Source: Glycomyces artemisiae (GTDB lineage: Bacteria; Actinomycetota; Actinomycetes; Mycobacteriales; Micromonosporaceae). From it: a DNA stretch of 64,000 nt. How positions within the stretch are numbered: position 1 is the first letter of the stretch; each line of letters starts with the position of its first letter. Location of the stretch: positions 186,001 through 250,000 of the forward strand of contig NZ_PVTJ01000001.1 of the NCBI RefSeq assembly GCF_003002955.1, given 5' to 3'. Made by a program: the position numbers and the translations under genes. The notes under the pieces are model-generated. The model saw only the letters and a program-made list of their open reading frames with translations. It did no database searches and had not been told where the DNA came from. Positions 44,452 to 53,193 of this stretch are shown here, in pieces.

Positions 44452-44793
44452 GTGGAACCCATCTGCGCATTCGACCGGCTCGTCCCCGGGCGCGGCGTCG
44501 CCGCACTCCTCGCCGACGGCGCCCAGGTCGCCCTGTTCCGCCTCTACGACGACAGCCTCCACGCCGTCGCCAACCGCGACCCGTTCACCGGCGCGAACGT
44601 CCTCTCCCGCGGGCTCGTCGGCGACCGCGGCGGCGAACCCGTCGTCGTCAGCCCCCTCCTCAAGCAGGCGTTCTCCCTTAAGACCGGCGAGTGCCTCGAC
44701 GACCCCGACGTCGCCCTGGAGGTCTACGCCGTCGAAGTCCAGGACGGCGTGATCCGCGTGGGCGCCCGCTCCGAAGCGGAAGTCGCCGCCTGA
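44452..44793 (+). CDS. nirD: Nitrite reductase small subunit, Rieske-like
   Basis: The 113-residue protein has the Rieske-type beta fold of NirD (CAFDRLVPGRGVAALLADGAQ, then NRDPFTGANVLSRGLVGDR) but lacks the Cys-His ligands of true Rieske proteins, as is normal for NirD. The GTG at 44452 is preferred because AAGGGA is 9 nt upstream; the GTGA at 44443 overlapping the nirB stop has no space for a ribosome site. The stop overlaps the ATG of the regulator gene by 1 nt (TGATG). Confidence 0.92.
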   Translation: MEPICAFDRLVPGRGVAALLADGAQVALFRLYDDSLHAVANRDPFTGANVLSRGLVGDRGGEPVVVSPLLKQAFSLKTGECLDDPDVALEVYAVEVQDGVIRVGARSEAEVAA

Positions 44794-45941
44794 TGGCCGC
44801 CGCCGGAGCCCCCGTCCGCGAGGCCGAGACGACGCTCGCGCCCCTGACCGGCTACACCGTGGCCGTCACCGCGCAGCGCCGCGCCGACGAGCTCGCGACC
44901 CTGCTGGAGCGCCGCGGCGCCCGCACGATCGTCGCCCCGACGCTGCGGATCGTCCCGCTCCCCGACGACGAGGCCCTCCGCGCGGCCACCGTCGAACTCA
45001 TCCGCGAGGCCCCCGACCTCGTCGTCGCCACCACCGGGATCGGCTTCCGCGGCTGGCTCGAAGCCGCCGAAGGCTGGGGCATGGGCGAGGACCTGCTCGA
45101 CGTCCTCGCCCGCGCCCGCATCCTCTGCCGCGGCCCCAAGGCCCTCGGCGCCGTCCGCGCCGCCGGGCTCACCGAGGAGTGGACCGCGCCCTCGGAGACC
45201 GGCGACGAAGTCGTCGAGTACCTCCGCGAACGCGGCGTCAACGGCCAGCGGGTCGCCATCCAGCTCCACGGCGACCCCGCCGAGGACTTCATCCGCACCG
45301 TCCGGGCCGGAGGCGGCGCCGCCGTCCCCGTCCCGGTCTACCGCTGGACCCTCCCCACCGACATCACGCCCGTGCAGCGCCTCGTGGACGCCATCTGCGC
45401 CCGCCGCATCGACGCCGTCACGTTCACCTCCGCGCCCGCCGCGAACGCGCTCCTGCGCATCGCCGGCGACCAGGCCGCCGACATGCTGGAGGCGTTCCGC
45501 GCCCCCGCCGAGGACAACGGCGTCCTCCCCGTCGCCGTCGGCCCCGTCACCGCGTCCCCCTTGTCCCGCTTGGGGGTCGACACCGTCCAGCCGCAGCGGG
45601 CCCGCCTCGGGTCCCTCGTGCGCACCGTCGCCTCCGCGCTCCCCAAGCGCTCCAGGCGCCTCCAGCTCGCCACCGGGCACCGCATCGAACTGCGCGGCCA
45701 CATGGTCCTCCTCGACGACCAGCCGTACCAGCTCCCGCCCGCGCCCATGGCCGTCATCCGCGCCCTCGCCTCCGCCAACGGGAAGGTCCTCTCCAGAGCC
45801 GAGCTCCTCGGGCACCTTCCGCGCGGCGCCGACGGCCACGCCGTCGAGATGGCCGTGACGCGCCTGCGCGACGCCGTCCACCTCCGGTCCTGTGTGGAGA
45901 CCGTCATCAAACGCGGGTACCGCCTGAACCTCGAAGTCTGA
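44793..45941 (+). CDS. nnaR: NnaR-type nitrate/nitrite assimilation regulator (HemD-like domain plus winged helix)
   Basis: The 382-residue protein joins a uroporphyrinogen-III synthase-like domain (about 20-275: VAVTAQRRADELATLLERRGA, ATTGIGFRGWLEAAE, VTFTSAPAANALLRIA) to an OmpR-type winged helix (about 290-380: LPPAPMAVIRALASANGKVLSRAELLGHL, ending IKRGYRLNLEV). This is the NnaR architecture, known in Streptomyces and mycobacteria as an activator of nitrate and nitrite genes working with GlnR. It overlaps nirD by 1 nt and closes the operon. Residual synthase activity is not excluded, but the DNA-binding domain and context favour regulation. Confidence 0.9.
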   Translation: MAAAGAPVREAETTLAPLTGYTVAVTAQRRADELATLLERRGARTIVAPTLRIVPLPDDEALRAATVELIREAPDLVVATTGIGFRGWLEAAEGWGMGEDLLDVLARARILCRGPKALGAVRAAGLTEEWTAPSETGDEVVEYLRERGVNGQRVAIQLHGDPAEDFIRTVRAGGGAAVPVPVYRWTLPTDITPVQRLVDAICARRIDAVTFTSAPAANALLRIAGDQAADMLEAFRAPAEDNGVLPVAVGPVTASPLSRLGVDTVQPQRARLGSLVRTVASALPKRSRRLQLATGHRIELRGHMVLLDDQPYQLPPAPMAVIRALASANGKVLSRAELLGHLPRGADGHAVEMAVTRLRDAVHLRSCVETVIKRGYRLNLEV

Positions 45942-46019
45942 GGGGTGTGCGAGCAAGGGCTTCCCTTTGTACGATGAGGGAGCCCGAGTAACCGCCTGCA
46001 ATCTGAATCGGAGGACGCC

Positions 46020-46754
46020 ATGGCGTACCCGCCAGCGCCCCAGTACCCGCAGCAGCCGCTGCCGCAGGGACCGAAGACCAGGCCGGGGTCGGTCGCGGCC
46101 GTGGTGTGGACCCAGTTCATCACCGCGGCACTGCTCGTCGCCACCGGCATCGCCATGTTCGCGGTCCAGTCGGCCGTCAAGGACGTCGTCAGCGACGAGA
46201 TCCAGAACGACCCCTCGCTCGCCGACTCAGGCATCACCGCCGACGACATCTCCACGATCATCACGCTCACGTTCGCGGTCGTCGCGGGCGTGTACCTCCT
46301 CTTCGCCGTGTTCTACGTGATCCTCGGCATCCTGAACAACAAGGGCAACCGGGCCGGGCGCATCCTCTCGTGGGTGCTGTCGGGCATCGCGCTGGCGTGC
46401 TGCGGCCTCGGCGGCCTCATCGGGCAGGTCGGCGAGACCACCTACAACGTCAACGGCACCGAGTACCAGGACGAGATGACGCAGGCCGTCGAGGACGCGA
46501 CGCCGGGCTGGGTGAGCGCCCTCGACTGGGCCACGCTCATCGTGTTCATCGTGGGCTCGCTCATCATCATCATCCTGCTCGCCGTGCCCGCCTCGAACGA
46601 GTTCTTCCGCAAGGAGGACCTGAGCGCGGGCCCGTACCAGGGCCAGCCGCCTTACGGCCAGCAGCCGGGGCAGCCCCCGTACGGGCAGCAGCCTCCGCAG
46701 GATCCGGGCCAGCCGCCGTACGGGCAGCAGCCGCCCGCGCCGCCGGTCCAGTAA
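46020..46754 (+). CDS. Proline-rich four-helix membrane protein
   Basis: The 244-residue protein has a Pro/Gln-rich start (MAYPPAPQYPQQPLPQGP) and four hydrophobic segments at about 27-48, 80-105, 115-140 and 165-190. A polar loop after the first helix is acidic. The C-terminus consists of imperfect repeats of QPPYGQQP (46640-46740). Such tails are common in actinobacterial membrane proteins and may bind partner proteins. The family is not recognised. GGAGG at 46010 precedes the ATG. The gene ends before a perfect 36-bp palindromic terminator. Confidence 0.8.
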   Translation: MAYPPAPQYPQQPLPQGPKTRPGSVAAVVWTQFITAALLVATGIAMFAVQSAVKDVVSDEIQNDPSLADSGITADDISTIITLTFAVVAGVYLLFAVFYVILGILNNKGNRAGRILSWVLSGIALACCGLGGLIGQVGETTYNVNGTEYQDEMTQAVEDATPGWVSALDWATLIVFIVGSLIIIILLAVPASNEFFRKEDLSAGPYQGQPPYGQQPGQPPYGQQPPQDPGQPPYGQQPPAPPVQ

Positions 46755-46765
46755 GCGACGCAACG

Positions 46766-46801
46766 GGAACGGCCCCGCCTCGATCGAGGCGGGGCCGTTC
46801 C
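46766..46801. terminator. Bidirectional palindromic terminator
   Basis: The span is a perfect 36-bp palindrome (GGAACGGCCCCGCCTCGA and its reverse complement). It separates two converging genes. Confidence 0.85.
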
Positions 46802-46825
46802 GCGTCTCCTGTGGCTTTGCCGGGT

Positions 46826-47908
46826 CTAGCCCGGGGGCGCGGTGGGCGGCGGCACCGCGAAGGTCCGCTCCCGGTCGTAGCGCTCCAGGGCCTCGGTGTC
46901 GGCCTCCGTGCCGTGCCAGGCCGCGAGCAGCTCGCCTTCGCGCCTGCGGCTCAGACCCGCGCGGAGGGTGGGGGCGGCCGCGTTGGCCTTCCACCACCGC
47001 TCGATCGTGGTCGCCAGCGGCGACAGGTGCAGCCCGGCCGCGACGGCGGGCGCGGAGGGGCGGCTGCCGTGCCCGTCGTAGTCGGGGGAGGGCGCCCAGA
47101 AGCCGAGCGATTCGTAACCGGCCCAAGGGGTCACCTCCTGTTCGAGGATGAACTCCTGCGACACCCAGGTGAGGTTCGGGCGCTCGGTGAGGACGCCCTG
47201 CTCGATGAGCGCGTCGGCGATCCCGTGGAAGAACGCCTCCATGCCGATGTGGTCGCCGATCGCGTCGTAGGTGCCGCTGAGGCCCGTCTCGGCGGCGTCG
47301 AGGAGCCAGTTCGCGTAGTCCTCGACGTCGATCCACTGCACGGGTCGCTCCTGCGGCCCCGGCGCGAGGATCTCGCCGCCCTCGCTGAACCGCAGCGGCC
47401 AGTAGCCGAGCCGGTCGACCGGGTCCCCGGCGCCGACGATGAGGCCGGGCCGGGTGACGAGTGCGCGGTCGCCGAGGCGCTCGCGCACCATGTTCTCGAT
47501 GGCGACCTTGCTGGCGCCGTAGACCTCCACGGACGGGTCGGTGGAGTCGGGCGCGGTCGGCTCGAACACCTCGTCGGTGACGATCTCGTGCTGGGCGTAG
47601 GCGGAGATCGAGGAGATGAACGACCAGTGGCCCGCGCCGTCGGCGAGTGCATCGAGGACGGGCCCGACGTGGGCGGGGATGCGGGCGACGTCGAAGACCG
47701 CGTCGAACTGCTTGCCCCGCAAGGCTTCCACGCCGCCTTCGACGCTGCGGTCGATTGCGACGAACTCGGCGCCTTCGGGCGGCTTGCCGCTGGCGCCGCG
47801 GGCGGCGACGGTGACCTGGTGGCCGCGTTCGAGCGCGAGGGTCGCGATCTTGCGTGACAGGTAGACGGTCCCGCCGAGGACGAGGATCCGCTTCGGTTGC
47901 GTGCTCAT
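46826..47908 (-). CDS. NAD-dependent epimerase/dehydratase-like protein
   Basis: The 360-residue protein is an extended short-chain dehydrogenase. It starts with RILVLGGTVYLSRKIATLALERGHQVTV, an NAD(P)-binding motif in which the usual second GxxG part is altered. It has FISSISAYAQ and the YGASKVAIE motif carrying the catalytic Tyr and Lys. The C-terminal half (GMEAFFHGIADAL, WVSQEFILEQEV, WWKANAAAP) resembles the isoflavone-reductase or mRNA-binding epimerase-like group. The substrate is unknown. ATG 47908 is used; an in-frame ATG four codons upstream is possible. It appears monocistronic. Confidence 0.82.
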   Translation of the reverse strand: MSTQPKRILVLGGTVYLSRKIATLALERGHQVTVAARGASGKPPEGAEFVAIDRSVEGGVEALRGKQFDAVFDVARIPAHVGPVLDALADGAGHWSFISSISAYAQHEIVTDEVFEPTAPDSTDPSVEVYGASKVAIENMVRERLGDRALVTRPGLIVGAGDPVDRLGYWPLRFSEGGEILAPGPQERPVQWIDVEDYANWLLDAAETGLSGTYDAIGDHIGMEAFFHGIADALIEQGVLTERPNLTWVSQEFILEQEVTPWAGYESLGFWAPSPDYDGHGSRPSAPAVAAGLHLSPLATTIERWWKANAAAPTLRAGLSRRREGELLAAWHGTEADTEALERYDRERTFAVPPPTAPPG

Positions 47909-48109
47909 GCCCTTGAGCATGGCGGCCTGCCGGTCGGCGGGCAAGTGCGTTCGCCCACGGCGGATCCGCTCACAGCAGCGCGCGGCATGAGCGACGAGAG
48001 TCGGGGCTCGTCGACGGATCGGCGCCGGGTTCGAGGATGGCATCGCGGCGGTCTTGCGGCGGGGCGCGCGCGGGCTCAATATGCTGGGAGTAGACCCGGG
48101 GAGGGCGCC

Positions 48110-48457
48110 ATGACCGACGATTGGGACGCCGCGGCCGACGACGTGGAAGACGGCGCGGAAGGCGGCTCGGAGGACGCCGCGGCAGGCGGCGCCGACGCCG
48201 CCGGGGACGGTTTCGGCGACGACTTCTTCGCCGACCTCGAATCCGCCCCCGGCACCAGTACGGCCGCCGACGACCTCTTCGCCGCCGACGGACCCGACGA
48301 GTACTCCTACGAAGCCGAGTCCGACGGCACCTTCGAGACCGCTGCGTCGGACCCCGCGGATACGGTCGACACCGCGACCGGCGATGTCGACGATGCGGCC
48401 TTCGACGATGCCGACTTCCCGTTCGACCTCGACTTCGACGTGGGCGGCGAAGGCTGA
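48110..48457 (+). CDS. Extremely acidic small protein without basic residues
   Basis: The 115-residue product contains about 29 Asp and 9 Glu and not a single Lys, Arg or His. Most of the rest is Ala, Gly, Ser, Thr and Phe. Phe-containing acidic clusters repeat (GDDFFADLES, DADFPFDLDFDV). It is probably disordered. A strong GGGGAGGG at 48098-48105 precedes the ATG, which supports translation. No family is recognised. Roles such as a DNA mimic, a cation buffer or a protein sponge are only guesses. It is followed by a hairpin at 48491 and then by endonuclease V. Confidence 0.65.
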   Translation: MTDDWDAAADDVEDGAEGGSEDAAAGGADAAGDGFGDDFFADLESAPGTSTAADDLFAADGPDEYSYEAESDGTFETAASDPADTVDTATGDVDDAAFDDADFPFDLDFDVGGEG

Positions 48458-48490
48458 CGCGACCCGGCCGAGGCGGTCCCGCTTTCGGGT

Positions 48491-48521
48491 GACAAGATCG
48501 CCGGGAGCGCCGGATCTTGTC
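48491..48521 (+). terminator. Hairpin between the acidic protein gene and nfi
   Basis: GACAAGATC (48491-48499) pairs with GATCTTGTC (48513-48521), with CCGG/CCGG inside. It lies 34 nt after the acidic ORF and 55 nt before nfi. It is probably a terminator. Confidence 0.55.
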
Positions 48522-48575
48522 GTACCCCCGGGGAACCATCGCCCCTACGGTCCCCCGGGTGGGTGGGGGTTAGGG

Positions 48576-49253
48576 ATGGAAATAGCAGCACACGTGCGCA
48601 TGCCTCGCAACGAGGCCGAGGCGGTCGCGATGCAGGTCGAGCTCGCCGGGTGCGTGGTCGCCGCCGACGACGACCGTCCCGTCGACACCGTTGCGGGCCT
48701 TGACATCGCCTACGACAAGGACTCGGACACCGCCGTCGCCACCGCGGTCGTCCTGCGCCGGAGCGACCTCGCCGTGCTCGACGAGGCGGTCGTCCACGGA
48801 ACCTCCGACTTCCCGTACGTGCCCGGGCTCCTCGCGTTCCGCGAACTCCCGCTGCTGCTCAAGGCGATCGAGGCGCTCACCGTCGAGCCCGACCTGTACC
48901 TGTGCGACGGCTACGGCCTCACCCACCCGCGCCGCTTCGGCCTCGCCTGCCACCTCGGCGTCGTCCTCGACGCGCCCGCGATCGGGGTCGCGAAGAACCC
49001 GCCGCACCTGCCCGTCGCCGGCCCCGGCCCCGCCCGCGGCGACTGGTCGCCGATCACCGCGGGGGAGGAGACCGTCGGCTGCGCGCTGCGCACCCGCGAC
49101 GGCGTCAAGCCCGTGTACGTCTCCGTGGGCCACCGCCGCACGCTCGCCTCGGCCCGCGAGCTCGTCCTCGAACTCGCCCCCCGCTACCGGCTCCCCGAGC
49201 CGATCCGCGCCGCGGACCAGTTGGGGCGCAAGCGGCTCGCCGAGACGCGGTAG
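48576..49253 (+). CDS. nfi: Endonuclease V (deoxyinosine 3'-endonuclease)
   Basis: The 225-residue repair enzyme nicks DNA (or RNA) one base 3' of inosine. Visible motifs are VAGLDIAYDKDSDTAVA with the first catalytic Asp, PYVPGLLAFRELP and CDGYGLTHPRRFGLACHLG. GVAKNPP then takes the place of the more usual GVAKS. GDWSPITAGEETVGCALRT and PVYVSVGHR complete the fold. The ATG at 48576 follows TTAGGG; the open frame upstream overlaps the acidic-protein gene and is not family-like. A terminator follows at 49279. Confidence 0.93.
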   Translation: MEIAAHVRMPRNEAEAVAMQVELAGCVVAADDDRPVDTVAGLDIAYDKDSDTAVATAVVLRRSDLAVLDEAVVHGTSDFPYVPGLLAFRELPLLLKAIEALTVEPDLYLCDGYGLTHPRRFGLACHLGVVLDAPAIGVAKNPPHLPVAGPGPARGDWSPITAGEETVGCALRTRDGVKPVYVSVGHRRTLASARELVLELAPRYRLPEPIRAADQLGRKRLAETR

Positions 49254-49278
49254 GGCCTGCCCCACCCCCGACCGGCCC

Positions 49279-49303
49279 GCCCACCGGATCGCGGCCGGTG
49301 GGC
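49279..49303 (+). terminator. Terminator after nfi
   Basis: GCCCACCGG (49279-49287) pairs with CCGGTGGGC (49295-49303) and is followed by TTT. Confidence 0.75.
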
Positions 49304-49312
49304 TTTCGCCCT

Positions 49313-49318
49313 TACCGT
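49313..49318 (+). promoter_or_regulatory. -10-like hexamer for a leaderless membrane-protein gene
   Basis: TACCGT ends 7 nt before the ATG at 49326; no ribosome site is seen. It lies directly after the nfi terminator. Confidence 0.45.
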
Positions 49319-49325
49319 TGAATGC

Positions 49326-49778
49326 ATGCAGAAACCCCAGTCCGTCACCAACGCCGCACTACTGTGGACGCTCGCGGTCGTCGCGGGCGTCATCGAGGCC
49401 GTCTTCGCGGTCAGCGAGATCCGACAGGACACCGGGCTCGACGCGGGCGTGTGGACCGCCGTCGGCGTCCGCGGCCTCGTCTACCTCGCCGTGATGGCCC
49501 TCATCGTGGTCTTCGCGACCGGCCGCCGCTGGGCCCGCTGGGCGCTCGCCGGGCTCCTGTCCGTCATCGGCCTCGCGTCACTGGTCGTCGAGCCGGCCCG
49601 CCTCCTCATGGACGGCACGCCGTTCCTGGAGGCCTTCGGCGGCGACGGCGACCTCATGATGGGGATCTTCGTCGCCCGCATGCTGCACATCGGCGCCGTC
49701 CTGGTCGCGACGATCGTCATGTTCAGCCCCAGCGCGAACGCGTACTTCCGCAAGCCAGCCGAAGCCGTCGCGGCCTAA
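49326..49778 (+). CDS. Small four-helix membrane protein
   Basis: The 150-residue product has four hydrophobic segments at about residues 10-30, 45-65, 70-90 and 112-135. A cytoplasmic RRWARW motif sits between the second and third. It ends with NAYFRKPAEAVAA; a similar 'N-(A/E)-(Y/F)-F-R-K' end occurs after the last helix of the protein at 46.0 kb, so the two may be distant relatives. No known family is recognised. Its stop overlaps the stop of the converging MOSC gene by 3 nt. Confidence 0.72.
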   Translation: MQKPQSVTNAALLWTLAVVAGVIEAVFAVSEIRQDTGLDAGVWTAVGVRGLVYLAVMALIVVFATGRRWARWALAGLLSVIGLASLVVEPARLLMDGTPFLEAFGGDGDLMMGIFVARMLHIGAVLVATIVMFSPSANAYFRKPAEAVAA

Positions 49779-50416
49779 GCGCCCCGCAGCCACGCCGCCT
49801 CGGCGGGCGGGAGGTCCGGGACCGACGCGACCACTTCCACGAGGTCCCGCTCGCCCATCGCTGCCCGGAAGAACATCGCGGCCGTCACCCCGTGGTCGGG
49901 CCGGTGCACCACTTCGAGCACGGCGCCGGCCTCGACGTGCCCCGGCTCGACCACGCGCAGGTACGGGCCCGGCCGGGCCTCGCGCGTGAACGTCTTCAGC
50001 CAGCCGCGCTCGTCGATCCAGCCGCGGAACGTGCCGCACGGGATGCGCGCCCCGGTCACCTGGAGCACGAGCCCGCCGGGCCCGGCCCAGCGCTCGCCGA
50101 TGAGCGCCGCGTTCACGTCGTAGCCGCTGGTCGTCAGGTTCTCCCCGAACGCGCCGGGCGCGAACTCGCGGCCCGTGAGCGCCCCGAAGTGCGCGTAGTC
50201 CTCGCTGCCGTAGACGTACACGGCCTGGTCGGTGCCGCCGTGGTTCCGGACGTCGCCGACGCGGTCGCCCGCGAGTCCCACCGTGCCCTCGCCCTTCGGC
50301 CCCGGCGAGGTCACCTCGACCGGGCCGTCGACGGGCCGCTTGTCGATGTAGGTGGCTGTGAGGCCCTTCCACGGGTTCTCCCGCGGGCGGCCGATGTTCA
50401 CCGAGAGGATCTTCAC
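49775..50416 (-). CDS. MOSC domain-containing protein (YiiM-like)
   Basis: The 213-residue protein matches the YiiM branch of MOSC domains: GLAGDRVGDVRNHGGTDQAVYVY in the first half, FGENLTTSGYD, and the conserved cysteine in ARIPCGTFRGW, which is expected to bind molybdenum cofactor or sulfur. YiiM-type proteins reduce N-hydroxylated compounds. The C-terminal part (GVTAAMFFRAAMGERDL) is the YiiM-specific helical extension. GTG 50416 is the likely start because it gives the family beginning VKILSVNIG; the frame upstream is short. It is divergent from recO. Confidence 0.87.
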   Translation of the reverse strand: MKILSVNIGRPRENPWKGLTATYIDKRPVDGPVEVTSPGPKGEGTVGLAGDRVGDVRNHGGTDQAVYVYGSEDYAHFGALTGREFAPGAFGENLTTSGYDVNAALIGERWAGPGGLVLQVTGARIPCGTFRGWIDERGWLKTFTREARPGPYLRVVEPGHVEAGAVLEVVHRPDHGVTAAMFFRAAMGERDLVEVVASVPDLPPAEAAWLRGA

Positions 50417-50480
50417 GCGCCGGAGCCTAGCCGCGCCCGCCGTGCGCCTCAACCGCATTTGCGGTGTCGGTGCCCCCGGC

Positions 50481-50486
50481 TAGGCT
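50481..50486 (+). promoter_or_regulatory. -10-like hexamer for leaderless recO
   Basis: TAGGCT ends 6 nt before the GTG at 50493; no Shine-Dalgarno is present. Confidence 0.55.
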
Positions 50487-50492
50487 TGCGGC

Positions 50493-51254
50493 GTGGGGGT
50501 GAGCACTCGGAAGCTGTTCCGCGACGACGCGGTGGTCCTGCGCACCTTCAAACTCGGCGAGGCCGACGCGATCGTGTCGCTGCTGGGCCGCGGCCGCGGC
50601 CGCTACCGCGCCATGGCGAAGGGCCTGCGCCGCACGTCCTCGAAGTTCGGGGCCCGCCTCGCCCCGTTCAGCCACGTCGACCTCCAGCTCATCGAGGGCC
50701 GCGCCGAGCTCCACACCGTCACGCAGGCGGTCGGTCTGCACCTGTCCGGCGGCGCGATCAGCGCCGACTGGGCCGCGTACACCGCCGCGTGCGTCATCGC
50801 CGAGGCCGCCGAGCGGCTCGTGCCCGAGGACCACCAGCCCGACCTCGACGTCTTCCAGCTGACCCTCGGCGCCTTCCGCGCCCTCGCGGAGACCGAGCTG
50901 CCGCCGGTGCTCGTCATGGACTCGTACCTGCTGCGCGGCATGAAGTCCGCGGGCTGGGCGCCCTCGCTCGACCAGTGCGCCGTGTGCGGCGCCGACGGCC
51001 GCCACCGTGCCTTCGCCGTCGCCGCGGGCGGCGCCGTCTGCGGCGACTGCCGCCCCGGCGGCGCCTCCGTCCCCGCCCCTTCCTCGCTGGAACTCATGCG
51101 CGCCTTGGAATCCGGCGACTGGGGCAGCGCCGTCGCCGCCGACCCCCGCCAGCGCAGCGAAGCCGCGGGCCTCATCGCCGCCCACTTCCAATGGCACTCC
51201 GAACGGCCCCTGCGGACGCTCAAGTACGTGCCCCACGGCCGCGGCGGCGCCTGA
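50493..51254 (+). CDS. recO: DNA repair protein RecO
   Basis: The 253-residue protein opens with an OB-fold ([31 protein letters not shown]), then a helical domain. A zinc finger lies near residue 150-180 ([10 protein letters not shown] and VCGDCRPGG). RecO anneals single strands and, with RecR, loads RecA during gap repair. recO followed by uppS is the arrangement in M. tuberculosis (Rv2362c-Rv2361c). The GTG start gives the family's N-terminus. A 199-bp gap separates it from uppS, which has its own strong ribosome site. Confidence 0.93.
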   Translation: MGVSTRKLFRDDAVVLRTFKLGEADAIVSLLGRGRGRYRAMAKGLRRTSSKFGARLAPFSHVDLQLIEGRAELHTVTQAVGLHLSGGAISADWAAYTAACVIAEAAERLVPEDHQPDLDVFQLTLGAFRALAETELPPVLVMDSYLLRGMKSAGWAPSLDQCAVCGADGRHRAFAVAAGGAVCGDCRPGGASVPAPSSLELMRALESGDWGSAVAADPRQRSEAAGLIAAHFQWHSERPLRTLKYVPHGRGGA

Positions 51255-51453
51255 GCGGTCGCCGGGTCCGGCCCGCCTGCGCCGCGGGCGGGAACGCGAA
51301 TGGTTCGCACGTCCGTTGTCGCCCCCGCTTGCAACAGTGCCCGAAGGGACCGACAGCGGCAGTGCGGGCGAGGGGGCCTCGGGGCGGGATTACGATCGAG
51401 GCCCCGCCGGGCGCGGTCGCCCAGGCGGGGTTCCCCGTCGAACTGGAGGTCCC

Positions 51454-52239
51454 GTGAGCCGCACCTATGAGCCGCCGAAGCCGCACCCGTCGGGCGCGGT
51501 GCCGCCCGAGCTGCCGCGCGACCTCGTGCCGAAGCACGTGGCGCTGGTGATGGACGGGAACGGGCGGTGGGCCAAGGAGCGCGGGCTGAAGCGGACCGAG
51601 GGCCACACGATGGGCGAGGCGTCGCTGTTCGACACGATCGAGGGCGCGATCGAGATGGGCATCGGGACCCTCTCGGCGTACGCGTTCTCGACCGAGAACT
51701 GGCGGCGCAGCCCCGACGAGGTGCGGTGGCTCATGGGCTTCAACCGCGACGTCATCCACCGCCGCCGCGACGAGCTGCACGCCATGGGGGTGCGCATCCG
51801 CTGGGCCGGACGCCGCCCGAAGCTGTGGAAGAGCGTCATCAAGGAGCTCGAAGTGGCCGAGGAGCTGTCGAAGCACAACGACAAGATCACGCTCCAGTTC
51901 TGCGTGAACTACGGCGGCCGCGCCGAGATCGCCGACGCCGCCGCGGCGCTCGCCCGGGACGTCAAGGCCGGGCGGCTCAACCCCGAGCGCGTCACCGAGA
52001 AGACGTTCGCGCGCTACCTGTACAACCCGGACCTGCCCGACGTCGACCTGTTCCTGCGCCCCTCCGGCGAGCAGCGCACCTCCAACTTCCTGCCCTGGCA
52101 GTCCGCGTACGCCGAGATGGTCTACCTCGACGTGCTGTGGCCCGACTTCGACCGCCGCGACCTGTGGCGCGCCTGCGAGATCTACGCGCGCCGCGACCGC
52201 CGCTTCGGAGGGGCCGAGCCCAACCCGGTCGCAGGCTGA
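51454..52239 (+). CDS. uppS: Isoprenyl transferase (cis-prenyl diphosphate synthase)
   Basis: The 261-residue enzyme builds the long cis-polyprenyl diphosphate that becomes the lipid carrier for peptidoglycan and arabinogalactan-type precursors. The pyrophosphate-binding motif is [18 protein letters not shown]. Other family motifs are [27 protein letters not shown] and [26 protein letters not shown] 51454 follows GGAGG at 51444-51448. It competes with the trans-prenyl synthase at 34 kb for IPP. Confidence 0.94.
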   Translation: MSRTYEPPKPHPSGAVPPELPRDLVPKHVALVMDGNGRWAKERGLKRTEGHTMGEASLFDTIEGAIEMGIGTLSAYAFSTENWRRSPDEVRWLMGFNRDVIHRRRDELHAMGVRIRWAGRRPKLWKSVIKELEVAEELSKHNDKITLQFCVNYGGRAEIADAAAALARDVKAGRLNPERVTEKTFARYLYNPDLPDVDLFLRPSGEQRTSNFLPWQSAYAEMVYLDVLWPDFDRRDLWRACEIYARRDRRFGGAEPNPVAG

Positions 52240-52267
52240 GCCGAGCCGGGTCGCAGCAGTCCGGGCT

Positions 52268-53143
52268 TTAGCCGAAGGGCGTGAAGCCCCGGCCGCGCTC
52301 CTGGTCGGCCTGGAGCTTGTCGACCGTGGTCTGGAGCTTGTCGATCCGCTCCAGGATGAGCGCGGTGTCGGCCGACACCTGCTCGTCGAGGTCGTCGAGG
52401 CGCTGCGCCTCCTCCATGGAGGCCAGCACCACGCCGAGCAGCAGGTTCACCAGCACGAACGCGCCGAACAGGATGAACACCAGGTAGTACGGCAGCGTCC
52501 ACATGTTGTGCTCCATGCTGTTGCGCATGACGTTGCCCATGTCGTCGAACGCCACCAGCTGGAACAGGTTCAGGAGCGCCTTCCCGACGGTCCCGAAGTG
52601 CTCGGGGTCGGAGGCGCTGAACGCGATCCAGCCGACCATCGCCCACAGGTACATGACCACGCCCGTCAGCGCGAACACGCCCGCCGACTTCGGCAGCGCC
52701 TTCCCGGCCGCGACCAGGATGATCCGCAGGGACGGCAGCGACCGGAAGATCCGCACGATCCGCGCCAGCCGCAGCATCCGCAGGATCGTCACGTTCTCGC
52801 GCAGGCCCGGCATGAACGAGGCGACCACGATCACGAAGTCGAACACGTTCCAGGCGTCCTTGAAGAACCGCAGCGGCCGCCGCCCGAACGACGCCAGCCC
52901 CGCCAGCACCTCGAACGTGAAGAACCCCAGGCACACGTGGTCCACCCAGTGCAGGAACTCCGCGACCGCCGCCGAATGCGGGAACGTCATCGCGCCCAGT
53001 GCCGCCGCGTTCACCAGGATCACCGACATCGACACCATCTGGAACCGCGGGCTCGCCAGCAGCGCCCTGCAAGCGGCGGGGATGCGGCTGGGGTCGGTAC
53101 CTAGGGTGGGAACGCGCACCGCACAAGAGTAGTAAGTCGGCAC
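52268..53143 (-). CDS. Voltage-gated cation channel (NaChBac-like), unusual selectivity filter
   Basis: The 291-residue protein is a single six-helix channel subunit that would tetramerise. S1 starts near FQMVSMSVILVNAAA. S4 carries five arginines at every third position (RMLRLARIVRIFRSL). The pore loop is ALLNLFQLVAFDDMGNVM: the position of the usual TLESW filter reads AFDDM. S6 is PYYLVFILFGAFVLVNLLLG, followed by a C-terminal coiled coil (ILERIDKLQTTVDKLQADQ) as in BacNav channels. Start choice is uncertain: GTG 53143, or the GTG at 53119, which has TACTCT exactly 6 nt upstream and would be leaderless. Confidence 0.88.
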   Translation of the reverse strand: MPTYYSCAVRVPTLGTDPSRIPAACRALLASPRFQMVSMSVILVNAAALGAMTFPHSAAVAEFLHWVDHVCLGFFTFEVLAGLASFGRRPLRFFKDAWNVFDFVIVVASFMPGLRENVTILRMLRLARIVRIFRSLPSLRIILVAAGKALPKSAGVFALTGVVMYLWAMVGWIAFSASDPEHFGTVGKALLNLFQLVAFDDMGNVMRNSMEHNMWTLPYYLVFILFGAFVLVNLLLGVVLASMEEAQRLDDLDEQVSADTALILERIDKLQTTVDKLQADQERGRGFTPFG

Positions 53144-53193
53144 ACTCGGCGACTGCGGAGGTGAGCGGCCCGGTGACGCATTCGTCGGTCCCC

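Noticed and set aside
44793..45941. Annotation of this gene as uroporphyrinogen-III synthase HemD
   Set aside because: The fused OmpR-type DNA-binding domain and the position after nirD fit the NnaR regulator better, though residual enzymatic activity is not excluded.
46640..46740. Short tandem repeats resembling a repeat array
   Set aside because: They are in-frame codon repeats of QPPYGQQP in a membrane-protein tail, not CRISPR or intergenic repeats.
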